Below, one piece after another: positions 18,908 to 28,119 of a DNA stretch of 64,000 nucleotides. Every line of letters starts with the position of its first letter. Position 1 is the first letter of the stretch. A program made the translations under genes and the position numbers. Origin of the DNA: Brevibacterium linens ATCC 9172. Its GTDB lineage: Bacteria; Actinomycetota; Actinomycetes; Actinomycetales; Brevibacteriaceae. Location of the stretch: contig NZ_FXYY01000003.1 in the NCBI RefSeq assembly GCF_900169165.1, positions 186,001 to 250,000 on the forward strand, read 5' to 3'. The notes beneath the pieces are model-generated. The model ran no database searches, was not told the DNA's origin, and saw nothing but the letters and a program-made list of their open reading frames with translations.

Positions 18908-19575
18908 CCGAACTGCACATCACCGACCCGCTGGCGATGCGAGATCTCTCCGCATTCGCGTCGCTGGCCCACCGGGCGGATGCCGACGGAGCGATGCGGC
19001 TGCAGGTCGTCTCCGACGTCCTTGCCGCCACAGTGGCCCCGCTGTTCCCACACGGACTCGGCGACTCGACGCCGCTGGTGCTGGCCATGCGGATGCTGCG
19101 CCTGGACGACCACGAACAGGACGGCTTCGACGAGGCGGTGCCGCTGTCGAATCTCCTCGACCGCTTTGCACACGACGAGAACGGAACCACTCTGCCGGTG
19201 CCGCCGAATTCCGTGCTCGTGTCGTGGACGGGGATCGCGCCTCCGCGCGGAGGCTGGGCCGCATACGACACGATCACGGTCGGACGGCTCCACGAGACAG
19301 CGGAGACAGGGATCGCAGAGATCAGCACCGGTGCGCCCGAAGGATCCGGAGGGCACGCGGTCAAGGCCCTGCGCTCCCGTGTGTGGTCACGCGAGATGAC
19401 CGGTGAGCAGTCCACCGCGATGCCCGGTGGACTGGCCTTCGCCGCCGCTGCGCTGCGTTTCATCCCGCCCGCTGGTCGCGATGACGATCGGCAGCTGCAC
19501 ATCATGGAATCCGGGGGTTGGCTGCGCCTCGTCGCCCCGGGCGGTCATCTGCTCACACGCGCTCGGAGCCGGTGA
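18904..19575 (+). CDS. Conserved protein of unknown function, coupled to thioesterase
   Basis: 223 residues; ATG 18904 overlaps the thioesterase stop (ATGA). No signal peptide or membrane helix. Visible blocks are LAHRADADGAMRLQVVSDVL, VSWTGIAPPRGGWAAYDTIT and AMPGGLAFAAAALRFIPP, and the protein is rich in Ala, Gly and Asp. I do not recognise the family. Coupling to an acyl-CoA thioesterase suggests a role with acyl-CoA, which is inference. Confidence 0.7.
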   Translation: MTELHITDPLAMRDLSAFASLAHRADADGAMRLQVVSDVLAATVAPLFPHGLGDSTPLVLAMRMLRLDDHEQDGFDEAVPLSNLLDRFAHDENGTTLPVPPNSVLVSWTGIAPPRGGWAAYDTITVGRLHETAETGIAEISTGAPEGSGGHAVKALRSRVWSREMTGEQSTAMPGGLAFAAAALRFIPPAGRDDDRQLHIMESGGWLRLVAPGGHLLTRARSR

Positions 19576-19977
19576 TCAGCGGATGTGCGGATTCGTGTTG
19601 ACCATCGCGGTCGCCGCCCGCTGGAAGTAGTCCCAGAACATCTCGTCGTACAGCGGCGGCAGGCTCACATCGTCGAGGGCTGCACGCATGCAGCGCAGCC
19701 AGCGGTCCCGGGCGTCGAAATCGATCGGATAGTCGAAGTGCCGCATCCGCAGTCGCGGGTGACCTCGTTGCTCCTGATAGGTCGACGGACCGCCGAAATA
19801 CTGTTCGAGGAACATCTGCAGACGATGCTTGGCCCCCTCCAGCTCATGGCCGTCCGGATACATCGCGATGAGCTCGGCATCCGCGTCGACGTGCTGGTAG
19901 AACACGTCGACGAGGCGGGTGAACGTGTCATGCCCGCCGACTGCGGCGAAGATTGAGCCGTCAGCTGTCTGCGCCAT
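19576..19977 (-). CDS. glbO: Group II truncated haemoglobin (trHbO type)
   Basis: 133 residues from ATG 19977 (AAGGA upstream). Very close in pattern to M. tuberculosis GlbO: FEQYFGGP-like FLEQYFGGPSTYQEQRGHPR, proximal His80 in LRMRHFDYPI, Tyr27 (B10) in VFYQHV, Tyr40 (CD1) in AMYPDG and Trp93 (G8) in RDRWL, the residues that line the O2/NO pocket. It binds haem and handles O2, NO or peroxide near the membrane. The start codon lies 17 bases inside the end of the mscS gene, so both come from one message. Confidence 0.93.
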   Translation of the reverse strand: MAQTADGSIFAAVGGHDTFTRLVDVFYQHVDADAELIAMYPDGHELEGAKHRLQMFLEQYFGGPSTYQEQRGHPRLRMRHFDYPIDFDARDRWLRCMRAALDDVSLPPLYDEMFWDYFQRAATAMVNTNPHIR

Positions 19978-21052
19978 CACTCGATCCTTCACTGGGGGAG
20001 TCTTCCTGGACGGTGCTGCGGATCTCCTGGTCACCCGGCAGCGGCGAGGGATTGTCGGTGTCGGTGGCGACCGCGGGAGCCATCGCCCTCTCCTCAGAGG
20101 GCAGGGTGCGCAGAACCGTCTCCTGCACCATACCGATCTGCCCGCCGTGCTTGGCCAGCTGGGTCATCAGTTCGGCGCGGAAGGCACGCTCGACCATCCA
20201 CTGCAGGTTCGGTTTGGTCCTGATCATGGTGCGGATGACTCGGTGGGAGCCCGACAGCGACTGGACCCCGGCGATCTCCGGATCCTCGAGCATTGCATTG
20301 GACAGCTCGGGATCCTTCCGCAGCGAGCGTGTGACCTCATCGGTCATCGTACGGTACTCATCCATCGAGGTCCGGTAGTCGATGGGGATGTCGAGGACGG
20401 CGCGAGCCCAACCCTGGGACAGATTGCCCACACGCAGGATCTCACCGTTGCGCACGTGCCACAGGGTGCCGGTGAGGTCACGGATCTGAGTGCCACGCAG
20501 GCCGACGTCCTCGACTTCGCCGACGGCTTCGCCGAGGTCCACGGTGTCACCGATTCCGTACTGGTCTTCGATGACGATGAAGAATCCCGACAGGTAGTCG
20601 CGGACGAGCTCCTGAGCACCGAAGGCGATGGCCACACCGGCGATGCCGGCGGATGCGAGGATCGGGGCGATGTTGAAGCTCAGTGCATCGAGGATCATGA
20701 GGATCGCGATGACACTGACGAGGATCGTCGTCACCGATGAGAGCATCCGCCCCACGGTCTTCGCCCGCTGAGCTCGGCGCTGCTTGATCGTCTGCTGGTC
20801 GATCCCGGTCCGTTGCGCCTCGAGCGCCGTGGCCGAGAATTTCGTCCGGCCGGCGCTTTCGGCCTTCTCGCTGCCGACGGTGCCCTTGGCCACCGCGGTG
20901 GTGAACCGGCGGATGAAGAGTCGGATGATGAGATTGACGACGATGGCGCCGATGATGATGACGGTGATCTTCAGCGGCGCGCCGAGGAGGAAGGTTCCCC
21001 AGTCGAAGTCACTTGCTTTCTGAACAGTGGAATCTATTGCATCGGTTGTCAT
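19961..21052 (-). CDS. MscS-family mechanosensitive ion channel
   Basis: 363 residues. Membrane helices near 27-48 (ITVIIIGAIVVNLIIRLF) and 103-150, then the pore-lining, Ala/Gly-rich helix ASAGIAGVAIAFGAQELVRD and the beta-domain signature FFIVIEDQYGIGDTVDLG. The C-terminal cytoplasmic vestibule is followed by a disordered acidic tail. It opens under membrane tension at hypo-osmotic shock. It lies 12 bases after pepN and overlaps glbO, forming pepN-mscS-glbO. Confidence 0.92.
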   Translation of the reverse strand: MTTDAIDSTVQKASDFDWGTFLLGAPLKITVIIIGAIVVNLIIRLFIRRFTTAVAKGTVGSEKAESAGRTKFSATALEAQRTGIDQQTIKQRRAQRAKTVGRMLSSVTTILVSVIAILMILDALSFNIAPILASAGIAGVAIAFGAQELVRDYLSGFFIVIEDQYGIGDTVDLGEAVGEVEDVGLRGTQIRDLTGTLWHVRNGEILRVGNLSQGWARAVLDIPIDYRTSMDEYRTMTDEVTRSLRKDPELSNAMLEDPEIAGVQSLSGSHRVIRTMIRTKPNLQWMVERAFRAELMTQLAKHGGQIGMVQETVLRTLPSEERAMAPAVATDTDNPSPLPGDQEIRSTVQEDSPSEGSSDGADS

Positions 21053-21064
21053 GATCTTTCGAGA

Positions 21065-23794
21065 TTAGCCGTGAAGGTTCAAAGATCGCTTGGAACTGCT
21101 GGACACACGCTGAACTACCAGTGCGCGCTGCGCGTCGGCGAGGTTCTCCCGCATCAGCCGCACCAGGCCCTTCGGCGCGGAAGGATGATCGTTGAGCCAC
21201 CGGGAAGTGGCGTCGACTGTGGCTGAACTCACCGGCGGGTACAGCCGCAGAGTCATCGTCTGCGCCATCTCCAGCGTGCGCGTCTCCCACCAGCCGGCCA
21301 CCCGGGCGAAGTACTCCTCGGCGAACGACCCCAACGGTGCCTCGGCGGCGATGAGCTCGCCGGAGGCCGTCTGCAGACCGGTTCCGAAGCCGAGTGCGAG
21401 TGCCCCGAGTTCGGAGTTCGGCAGGTCGGCATCGTCGACGATGCGGGTGAAGGTCCGGGACTTCGACGCCGAGGTGGGGCGGCTGGCCCGTGCGGTCGCG
21501 GCGTGGCGCACACCGGTGGCGCTGGGGTCCTTCCTGCTCATCTCTTCGACTGTGGAATCGTCGACTGCGTCGTTCGAGCACAGCCCGATGATGATCTCCC
21601 ACGTCAGGTCGGTGTCCAGAGTGATCCCACTGACGCGTTCCGTCTCCGGCCGCAGCCAGGACTTCAGCCGGTCCAATTGACCGGGCGTGGTTGCATGGCG
21701 GATGAACCCGCGCACGAACTGGAAGGCCTGATCGGTTCCCTCCTCGCCCGTTTCGAGCAGCTCGATGAAACGGTCGGCCACCTCGGCGTGCATCGTCTCC
21801 CGCTCCTGCGGCGGAAGATAGGAGGCGACCGCGGTGTCGAGCTGTCGCATCTGCGTGAGCAGTCCGGACGAATGGGTGATGGCTTGCAGGTGGGTGAGCA
21901 CCGTGTCGATGTAATCGTGAACAGGACGTTCACCGTCACGGACCTCATCCCACAGGGTGGCCAGAACGAGCAGCTGGGTGAGCGAATCGTCGAAGTCACC
22001 CAGCCGGCGCGCCGCCGTCTCCATGCTGCGGGAGTCGAAGCGGACCTTCGCATAGCTGAGGTCGGCGTCGTTGACGACGATGACATCCGGCCGGGGCAGG
22101 CCTCGGGCCTCGTCCACCTCGGCGGATTCCCCGTCGATGTCGAGGGGGAACGAATGGGTGCGCTCGAGACGTCCCTGCCCGTTGTCCGAATAGAAGCCGA
22201 CGGCCAGCCGGTGAGGTCGCAGGGACGGGGTGGGCTGCCCCGGAATCGACCAGGGGCGCTGGGTCACCTGCAGGGTCGCGATCGTCTGTTCGTCCGCCCC
22301 CGATTCCTCTGCTGCCGGCTGACCGTCCTCGGTGGTGATCACGGCCTCGAGGAGGTTGACCCCGGACTCTTCGAGCCACAGCTTCGACCAGCTCTCCAGA
22401 TCCCGACCAGAGGTGGCCTCGAGCTCGGTGAGGAGATCGGAGAGCTCGGTGTTCGACCACGCATGCTTGTCGAAGTAGCTCCTCAGCCCGGCGAAGAATT
22501 CGTCCCGACCGACCCAGGCCACGAGCTGCTTGAGCACCGATGCTCCCTTGGCATAGGTGATCCCGTCGAAGTTGACCTCGACGTCGGCGAGGTCCTCGAT
22601 CGGGGCGACGATGGGATGCGTGCTCGGCAGCTGATCCTGTCGGTACGCCCAGGACTTCTCGATCGTGGCGAAGGTCGTCCACGCATCGGCGAACTCGGTG
22701 GCCTCGGCCGTGGCCAGGGTCGACATGAACTCGGCGAAGGATTCGTTCAGCCACAGATCGTTCCACCAGCGCATGGTCACCAGGTCGCCGAACCACATGT
22801 GCGCGAGTTCGTGGAGGATCGTGACCGTGCGGCGTTCGACCAGCGCCTCGGTAGGGCGGGAGCGGAACACATAGTTCTCGAGGATCGTCACGGCACCGGC
22901 GTTCTCCATGGCTCCGGCATTGAACTCGGGAACGAAGAGCTGATCGTACTTCTCGAACGGGTAGGACACACCGAATTCTCGTTCGAAGAACTCGAAGCCG
23001 GCCTTCGTGATCCGGAACAGCTTCGTCGCATCGAGGTGTTCGAGCAGGGATGCACGGCAGTACAGGCCCAGGGGCACAATCGAGCCGTCGGAGGATGTCA
23101 GCTGCGAATGCACGGACTCATACGGGCCGGCGATGATCGCGGTGATGTACGACGAGATCGGTGTGGTGGGGGCGAACTGCCACACCGCCATGCCGTCCTG
23201 CGGAGCAGCTCCGAGCTCGGCGAAGGTCTCCTTCGGGTCGCCGGGTGTCGGGGTGGGCGAGTTCGAGACGACGGTCCACTTCTCCGGTGCGACGACGGTG
23301 AAGGAGAACGGAGACTTGATATCGGGCTGTTCGAAGACCGGGAAGACACGACGGGCGTCGGGGACCTCGAACTGGGAGTAGAGGTAGACCTCGTCATCGA
23401 TCGGGTCGACGAATCGGTGCAGGCCCTCTCCGGTGTTCATATAGGTGAAGTGGGCGTCGACGATGAGTTCGTTCTCAGCGGCGAGGCCGGGAAGGGTGAT
23501 GCGGGCCGGCGCGACCACCTCGGCGAGGTCGAGGTCGGTGCCGTTGAGGCGGACGCGCTCGACACTGGCGGTGATCGCATCGATGAACGTCGTCGAATCC
23601 GGTGCTGCAGTGAAGCGGATACGTGAGCGGACGCGGAAGCTCTCACCAACTCCTGTGAGGATCAGGGTGTGCTCGTAGCTCGAGACGTCCACGATGGCGG
23701 AGCGTTCGCGTGCCTCGTCGCGGGTGAGGTTGTGTTGCGGCACTGTGAGGTGACCTTTGCTTCGGGAACCGGGTGTACTCGGACATTCTTTCAT
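21065..23794 (-). CDS. pepN: Aminopeptidase N (M1 metallopeptidase)
   Basis: 909 residues from ATG 23794, placed 9 bases after GAGGAG; ATG 23800 is 3 bases from the same site, and GTG 23743 (VPQHNLTRDEARER) matches the usual family N terminus, so the start is open. The exopeptidase motif GAMENAG and the zinc site HELAH, then WWNDLWLNESFAEF, are intact. The C-terminal half is the ERAP1-like helical domain. It removes N-terminal residues from peptides made by cytoplasmic proteolysis. Divergent from the DsbA-like gene, as in mycobacteria. Confidence 0.95.
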   Translation of the reverse strand: MKECPSTPGSRSKGHLTVPQHNLTRDEARERSAIVDVSSYEHTLILTGVGESFRVRSRIRFTAAPDSTTFIDAITASVERVRLNGTDLDLAEVVAPARITLPGLAAENELIVDAHFTYMNTGEGLHRFVDPIDDEVYLYSQFEVPDARRVFPVFEQPDIKSPFSFTVVAPEKWTVVSNSPTPTPGDPKETFAELGAAPQDGMAVWQFAPTTPISSYITAIIAGPYESVHSQLTSSDGSIVPLGLYCRASLLEHLDATKLFRITKAGFEFFEREFGVSYPFEKYDQLFVPEFNAGAMENAGAVTILENYVFRSRPTEALVERRTVTILHELAHMWFGDLVTMRWWNDLWLNESFAEFMSTLATAEATEFADAWTTFATIEKSWAYRQDQLPSTHPIVAPIEDLADVEVNFDGITYAKGASVLKQLVAWVGRDEFFAGLRSYFDKHAWSNTELSDLLTELEATSGRDLESWSKLWLEESGVNLLEAVITTEDGQPAAEESGADEQTIATLQVTQRPWSIPGQPTPSLRPHRLAVGFYSDNGQGRLERTHSFPLDIDGESAEVDEARGLPRPDVIVVNDADLSYAKVRFDSRSMETAARRLGDFDDSLTQLLVLATLWDEVRDGERPVHDYIDTVLTHLQAITHSSGLLTQMRQLDTAVASYLPPQERETMHAEVADRFIELLETGEEGTDQAFQFVRGFIRHATTPGQLDRLKSWLRPETERVSGITLDTDLTWEIIIGLCSNDAVDDSTVEEMSRKDPSATGVRHAATARASRPTSASKSRTFTRIVDDADLPNSELGALALGFGTGLQTASGELIAAEAPLGSFAEEYFARVAGWWETRTLEMAQTMTLRLYPPVSSATVDATSRWLNDHPSAPKGLVRLMRENLADAQRALVVQRVSSSSKRSLNLHG

Positions 23795-23936
23795 GGACAT
23801 TCACTCCTCGTGCGATCTCGGCGGCACTGATCATGATTCGACCGCTGTCCCCGCATTCGGTCGGCCTTGATAGATTGAGCACCGACACGATGGGTACCCG
23901 GCATGGGGCCCGCACACGTATGACAGAGGAGAGACA

Positions 23937-24542
23937 GTGAGCAGAGAAACACTCGATCTGTGGTTCGACACGGCCTGCCCGTGGGCATGGATGACCTCAC
24001 GGTGGGGGCTCGAAGTGGCGAAGGTCCGCGACGTGGACGTGAAGTTCCACCCGATGAGCCTGAACTTCCTCAATCGTGACAAGGACATTCCGGACGACTA
24101 CCGGGCACTGATGGATCGGGCACTGGCTCCGATGCGCATCGTCACCGCCGCGATCGCCGAACACGGAGACGAGATCGCCGAACCGCTCTACACCGCGATC
24201 GGCAATCGTATCCACCCGGGTGGGGAGAAGGACTTCGACAAGGCCGTGTCCGAGGCGCTGGCCGAGCTCGAGCTGCCGGCCGATCTCATGAAGTACGGCG
24301 AGACCGAGGACTATGATGCTCGGCTCCAGGCTTCCCACGATGAGGCGCTGAGCTTGGTCGGAGACGATGTCGGCACACCGATCTGCCGTGTCGCCGGAAC
24401 CGCGTTCTTCGGCCCTGTCGTCACCCCCGCTCCGAAGGGAGAAGACGCCGGCCGGCTCTTCGACGGAGTCCTCGCGGTCGCCTCGACGCCGGGATTCTTC
24501 GAACTCAAGCGCACACGTGACCAGGGCCCGAACTTCGACTGA
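23937..24542 (+). CDS. DsbA-like oxidoreductase, Rv2466c-type, monothiol
   Basis: 201 residues from GTG 23937 (AGAGGAG upstream). Thioredoxin fold with helical insert: DLWFDTACPWAWMTSRW at the N terminus and the cis-Pro region DDVGTPICRVAGTAFFGPV. The relative Rv2466c of M. tuberculosis is a mycothiol-dependent reductase with a CPWC site; here C14 is kept but the second Cys is Ala17 (CPWA), so the enzyme would have to act through a mixed disulfide with a low-molecular thiol or another Cys (Cys at about residue 150). Next to pepN and rpiB, the same neighbours as in mycobacteria. Confidence 0.85.
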   Translation: MSRETLDLWFDTACPWAWMTSRWGLEVAKVRDVDVKFHPMSLNFLNRDKDIPDDYRALMDRALAPMRIVTAAIAEHGDEIAEPLYTAIGNRIHPGGEKDFDKAVSEALAELELPADLMKYGETEDYDARLQASHDEALSLVGDDVGTPICRVAGTAFFGPVVTPAPKGEDAGRLFDGVLAVASTPGFFELKRTRDQGPNFD

Positions 24543-24632
24543 GTCATTTGGGCCGAACCAGCGGCCGCGACTCGACAGCCCGTTCACTCAGCGGACTCGA
24601 TCGATCAAGAGATCCCACCGAAAGGCAGTTAT

Positions 24633-25106
24633 ATGAAGGTTCACCTCGGCACCGACCACGCCGGATTCGAATTCAAGGAGGTGCTCAAGGCGCACCTCGA
24701 GTCAGCCGGGCACGACGTCGTCGACCACGGCGCCCACGAGTACGACGCTCTCGATGACTACCCGGCATTCTGCATCGCCGCGGCACAGGGCGTCGTCGAT
24801 GACCAGGCAGCCGGCGTCGAAGCGCTCGGCGTCGTGATCGGCGGATCGGGCAACGGCGAACAGATGGCCGCGAACCTCGTCAAGGGTGCACGCACCGCTC
24901 TGGCCTGGAACCCGGAGATCTCGAAGCTGGCCCGTCAGCACAACAATGCTCAGATCGTCGCCGTCGGTGCCCGCCAGCACCCCGAAGACGAAGCCATTGC
25001 GATCGTCGACGCGTTCCTGGCCGAGCCGTTCTCCGGCGATGAGCGTCACGAACGTCGCATCGACATCATGGCGAAGTATGAGGAGCAGGGCCCGCAGGCT
25101 CTGTGA
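24633..25106 (+). CDS. rpiB: Ribose-5-phosphate isomerase B
   Basis: 157 residues; GAAAGG precedes ATG 24633. It interconverts ribose 5-phosphate and ribulose 5-phosphate in the pentose phosphate pathway. The motif GGSGNGEQMAAN has Glu76 where E. coli RpiB has the catalytic Cys; this is the mycobacterial-type active site. GTDHAGFEFKE near the N terminus and HNNAQIVAVGARQH complete the family pattern. Confidence 0.95.
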   Translation: MKVHLGTDHAGFEFKEVLKAHLESAGHDVVDHGAHEYDALDDYPAFCIAAAQGVVDDQAAGVEALGVVIGGSGNGEQMAANLVKGARTALAWNPEISKLARQHNNAQIVAVGARQHPEDEAIAIVDAFLAEPFSGDERHERRIDIMAKYEEQGPQAL

Positions 25107-25119
25107 GAGGGAGAACACT

Positions 25120-26232
25120 GTGAAGATCCACGGCGCCGTGCTGCGCGAGATGAAGCGACCTCGACCATTCACCCAGTCGCAGCCGATGACGATTGAGACG
25201 CTCGAACTCGATGAGCCGGGTCCCGGGGAGATTCGCATCCGGATAATGGCCGCCGGGGTCTGCCACTCGGATCTGTCCGTCGTCGACGGCAACCGTCCCC
25301 GCCCGCTGCCGATGCTGCTCGGTCACGAAGGCGCGGGAATCGTCGAGAAACTCGGCGACGGCGTCGATGACCTCGAGATCGGCCAACAGGTCGTCACAGT
25401 GTTCCTGCCGCGCTGCGGGGAATGCGCGAACTGCCGCACCGACGGCAAACTTCCCTGCACCCCCGGAAGCGCGACGAACGGTGCCGGGACCCTGCCGTTC
25501 GACGGACACAAGGTGCGTCTCCACGATGACACCGGCGCCGAGGTGCTCCACCACCTCGGCGCGTCCGTGTTCGCCACCCACGCGGTGGTCAACCGCGCTT
25601 CCGTCGTTCCCGTCGGCGATGATGTTCCCGCGTCCATCGCCGCTGTGCTCGGCTGCGCGGTGCTCACCGGCGGGGGAGCGGTCCTCAATGCCGGCAAGCC
25701 GGGGCCGGACGATGAAGTGATGATCGTCGGTCTCGGCGGCGTCGGGATGGCCGCGCTCATCACGGCGCTGTCCATCGAGACCGCTGGAGTCATCGGCGTC
25801 GACGCGAATCCGGACAAGCTTGTGCGGGCGAAGGAACTCGGAGCGATCGAGGTCTTCACCCCCGAACAGCTCGGGGAGAGGAAGGCTCCGATCGTCATCG
25901 AATGCGTCGGGCATGCTCGGGCCTTCGAGACCGCGCTCTCCGCCACTGCAGTCGGCGGGACGACCGTGACAGTGGGTCTGCCTGCCCCGGATGCGCAGGC
26001 ACACATCACCCCGGTGACCCTGACGGCGGAGGCCCGGACCGTGATCGGCTCCTATCTGGGGTCGGCGGTGCCGAGCCGCGATATCCCCGTCTACGCCCAG
26101 CTGTGGAGAGAGGGCAAGCTGCCGGTCGAGGAGCTCATCTCCGACACCATCGGTCTCGACGATCTCAACTCCGCATTCGACGCGTTGGCCGCCGGATCCG
26201 TCGTGCGACAGATCATCGACTTCGGGGCCTGA
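25120..26232 (+). CDS. Zinc-dependent alcohol dehydrogenase (MDR family)
   Basis: 370 residues from GTG 25120, after GAGGGAG and 13 bases past rpiB. Catalytic zinc ligands C48 and H69 (GVCHSDL, LLGHEGAG), structural zinc ligands C99, C102, C105 and C113, and the NAD-binding GLGGVGM are all present. The pattern is that of class III/aryl-alcohol type MDR dehydrogenases. Substrate cannot be read from the sequence; it may be co-transcribed with rpiB by proximity alone. Confidence 0.9.
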   Translation: MKIHGAVLREMKRPRPFTQSQPMTIETLELDEPGPGEIRIRIMAAGVCHSDLSVVDGNRPRPLPMLLGHEGAGIVEKLGDGVDDLEIGQQVVTVFLPRCGECANCRTDGKLPCTPGSATNGAGTLPFDGHKVRLHDDTGAEVLHHLGASVFATHAVVNRASVVPVGDDVPASIAAVLGCAVLTGGGAVLNAGKPGPDDEVMIVGLGGVGMAALITALSIETAGVIGVDANPDKLVRAKELGAIEVFTPEQLGERKAPIVIECVGHARAFETALSATAVGGTTVTVGLPAPDAQAHITPVTLTAEARTVIGSYLGSAVPSRDIPVYAQLWREGKLPVEELISDTIGLDDLNSAFDALAAGSVVRQIIDFGA

Positions 26233-26315
26233 GCCGCGCGACGCCCGCGGTCGCAGGAGATCCGAATCTCTCCACACCACCTGCGGCACGGGCATCTGCT
26301 CACGGCCGACCGCGT

Positions 26316-27533
26316 CTACTTCCGGGGCACGGCCACAACCGATCCGCCGGGGCCTGCGTAGACGGCGAGCCCATTGGACAACGTGCCCGTCGGGGCGACC
26401 TCCTTCTTCTCCCCTTCGGGGACCTCGAACTCGGAGATTCTCTGACCATCCCTGATCAGCATCCCCGGCTGCTTCGCCGGGTTGAAAGTCGCCGTGTCCT
26501 CGTGCCCTGAGTAATCAATGGCGATCACGGTGCCGTCGTCGTATACAGCCTGAGCCATGGCAGTGGTCCCGCCGTCGTCGCTGAGACAGGTGGGGTCTGA
26601 TCCCTTCCACACAGCGTTGCCTGCAGCGACGAACTCTCCGTTGGGGCTGGAGAAGCTGTGGTCGAGCCGGAGAATCTCATCGGGGTAGCAGTCCTTGATG
26701 ACCGCGAGGCGCTCACCCTTGCTGAGGTCGATCATCTCCGTCGCGCTCTCTCCCACTTCTCCGGAACGGATGATGGCGATGTCTTCGTCGACGACGACAC
26801 GTGGCTTGATGCTGCCCGCTCGTTCGGTGCTGCCGGCGAAGTCCCGGTACGTCGTGGTCGTGCCGGATCGGCCACCGGTCGGATGCCAGATGAGCTCATT
26901 TCCGAATTCCTCCTCCAGCGTCACTGCGGACTTTCCGGTCGCGTACTGGAGGTGTTCGAACGTGTCTGTCGAACCATCGGAATTCACCACAAGATTCTTC
27001 TGGTCGTCGTCTTTGTACTGGAAACTCAGCCCCCACGTGCTTTCCCTCGTCGGCATGAAGTGAAACCTCCATCCGTCGGGGATTTCGACCTTCTCGAGGT
27101 TGTCCCCGGACTCGGCATCAAGGAGGAAGGTCTGAGAATGGCTGGCCAAGATCTCGGTGTTCAGTCCCAGCTTGCCGCCGGCCATCCGGCGTACGTCTGA
27201 AATCTCTTCATCGTCGTCGGAGAAGTGCTCCGCCAGATCCAGCTGCCACGCGATCGTGCCGTCTGGATTGCGGGATTCGAGCTTCGATCCGCCCCACCGG
27301 ACGACACGGTCGTCGAAGACCTGCACCTGATCTTCGAAGTCATTCGTCAATGGACCTTCCTGCCACTCGGGCTCGCCGAATGCCGTGGAGGGATACAGCA
27401 CGTCGACCTCGTCGGATCCTTCCGTCGGCGGAGCGGAATTCGCTTTGCGGTCGGCGCCTTCTGAACATCCGGTGACCACCAGTCCGACCGCAGCGAACAC
27501 TGCCGCGCAGCGGGCCCCCATCGTCATCGCCAT
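26316..27533 (-). CDS. Secreted lipoprotein, probable beta-propeller
   Basis: 405 residues from ATG 27533 (AAAGG upstream). Signal peptide MAMTMGARCAAVFAAVGLVV ends in lipobox VTGC with Cys23. After a short linker the body shows repeated beta-strand pattern with W/D/G turns (VVRWGGSKLESRNPDGTIAW, EMIDLSKGERLAVIKDC, VIAIDYSGHEDTATF), like a seven- or eight-blade propeller. No enzyme motif recognised. Convergent with the alcohol dehydrogenase across 83 bases. Confidence 0.75.
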   Translation of the reverse strand: MAMTMGARCAAVFAAVGLVVTGCSEGADRKANSAPPTEGSDEVDVLYPSTAFGEPEWQEGPLTNDFEDQVQVFDDRVVRWGGSKLESRNPDGTIAWQLDLAEHFSDDDEEISDVRRMAGGKLGLNTEILASHSQTFLLDAESGDNLEKVEIPDGWRFHFMPTRESTWGLSFQYKDDDQKNLVVNSDGSTDTFEHLQYATGKSAVTLEEEFGNELIWHPTGGRSGTTTTYRDFAGSTERAGSIKPRVVVDEDIAIIRSGEVGESATEMIDLSKGERLAVIKDCYPDEILRLDHSFSSPNGEFVAAGNAVWKGSDPTCLSDDGGTTAMAQAVYDDGTVIAIDYSGHEDTATFNPAKQPGMLIRDGQRISEFEVPEGEKKEVAPTGTLSNGLAVYAGPGGSVVAVPRK

Positions 27534-27705
27534 TTCTGACCCTTTCTGAAGCCGTTGCGACAAACGGAGCCACCATACGGCACATCTGATGACTGTTCAC
27601 AATCGGGGGATCGAGTCATGCTCGCAGATGAGCGGGCATAAGAGGGAGCCGCGAGTGGCGGTCGAGCCGAAAGGTGGCTGAGCAGATCGGACGCACATAG
27701 AGAGA

Positions 27706-27735
27706 AGCCGCCCGGATCGATTGGTCCGGGCGGCT
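27706..27735 (-). terminator. Terminator downstream of tRNA-Pro
   Basis: Perfect 11-bp stem (27706-27716 with 27725-27735), 8-base loop; on the minus strand it is followed by TCTCTCTAT. Confidence 0.7.
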
Positions 27736-27743
27736 GGAGTCTG

Positions 27744-27817
27744 TCGGGATGACAGGATTTGAACCTGCGACCCTCTGTTCCCAAAACAGATGCGCTACCA
27801 AGCTGCGCCACATCCCG
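27744..27817 (-). tRNA. tRNA-Pro (anticodon TGG)
   Basis: 74 bases on the minus strand; acceptor CGGGATG (5' end 27817) pairs with CATCCCG at 27751-27745, discriminator A at 27744. Anticodon loop TTTGGGA with TGG at 27783-27781, T-arm with GTTCAAATC. No encoded CCA. Confidence 0.97.
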
Positions 27818-27938
27818 CGACGGCTCCTATCTAACCACAGGCGGGTCGCGACTCGCACCTTGCGAATCAGGCAAACCCGCCAATGCGACACACCTCACAG
27901 TTCCAGCGATCAAGTGACGCAGGTCACCGAATGTCGAT

Positions 27939-27968
27939 TTGGCGGTCGAGGAAGTTCTCGACTATAGT
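27939..27968 (+). promoter_or_regulatory. Promoter of tRNA-Gly
   Basis: -35 TTGGCG (27939-27944), 18-base spacer, -10 TATAGT (27963-27968); start expected near 27975, just before the tRNA at 27983. This is the best sigma-70-like promoter in the window. Confidence 0.7.
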
Positions 27969-27982
27969 CGAACTCACAACAC

Positions 27983-28056
27983 GGGGATGTAGCTCAATGG
28001 TAGAGCCTCAGTCTTCCAAACTGATGGTGCGGGTTCGATTCCCGTCATCCCCTCCA
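27983..28056 (+). tRNA. tRNA-Gly (anticodon TCC)
   Basis: 74 bases including an encoded CCA (28054-28056). Acceptor GGGGATG/CATCCCC, anticodon stem TCAGT/ACTGA with loop CTTCCAA, anticodon TCC at 28015-28017, T-arm with GGTTCGATTCC. Reads GGA/GGG. Confidence 0.97.
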
Positions 28057-28060
28057 CAAG

Positions 28061-28092
28061 CCGGTCTGACCAGATGGTCAGGCCGGTTTTCT
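28061..28092 (+). terminator. Rho-independent terminator after tRNA-Gly
   Basis: 11-bp stem (28061-28071 with 28076-28086, one G-U), loop AGAT, then TTTTCTT. Confidence 0.85.
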
Positions 28093-28119
28093 TATGCCCG
28101 GACGGGTAGGATCCTTCTC

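Noticed and set aside
21503..23626. A 707-codon plus-strand frame opposite pepN
   Set aside because: Antisense shadow; pepN on the other strand has all catalytic motifs.
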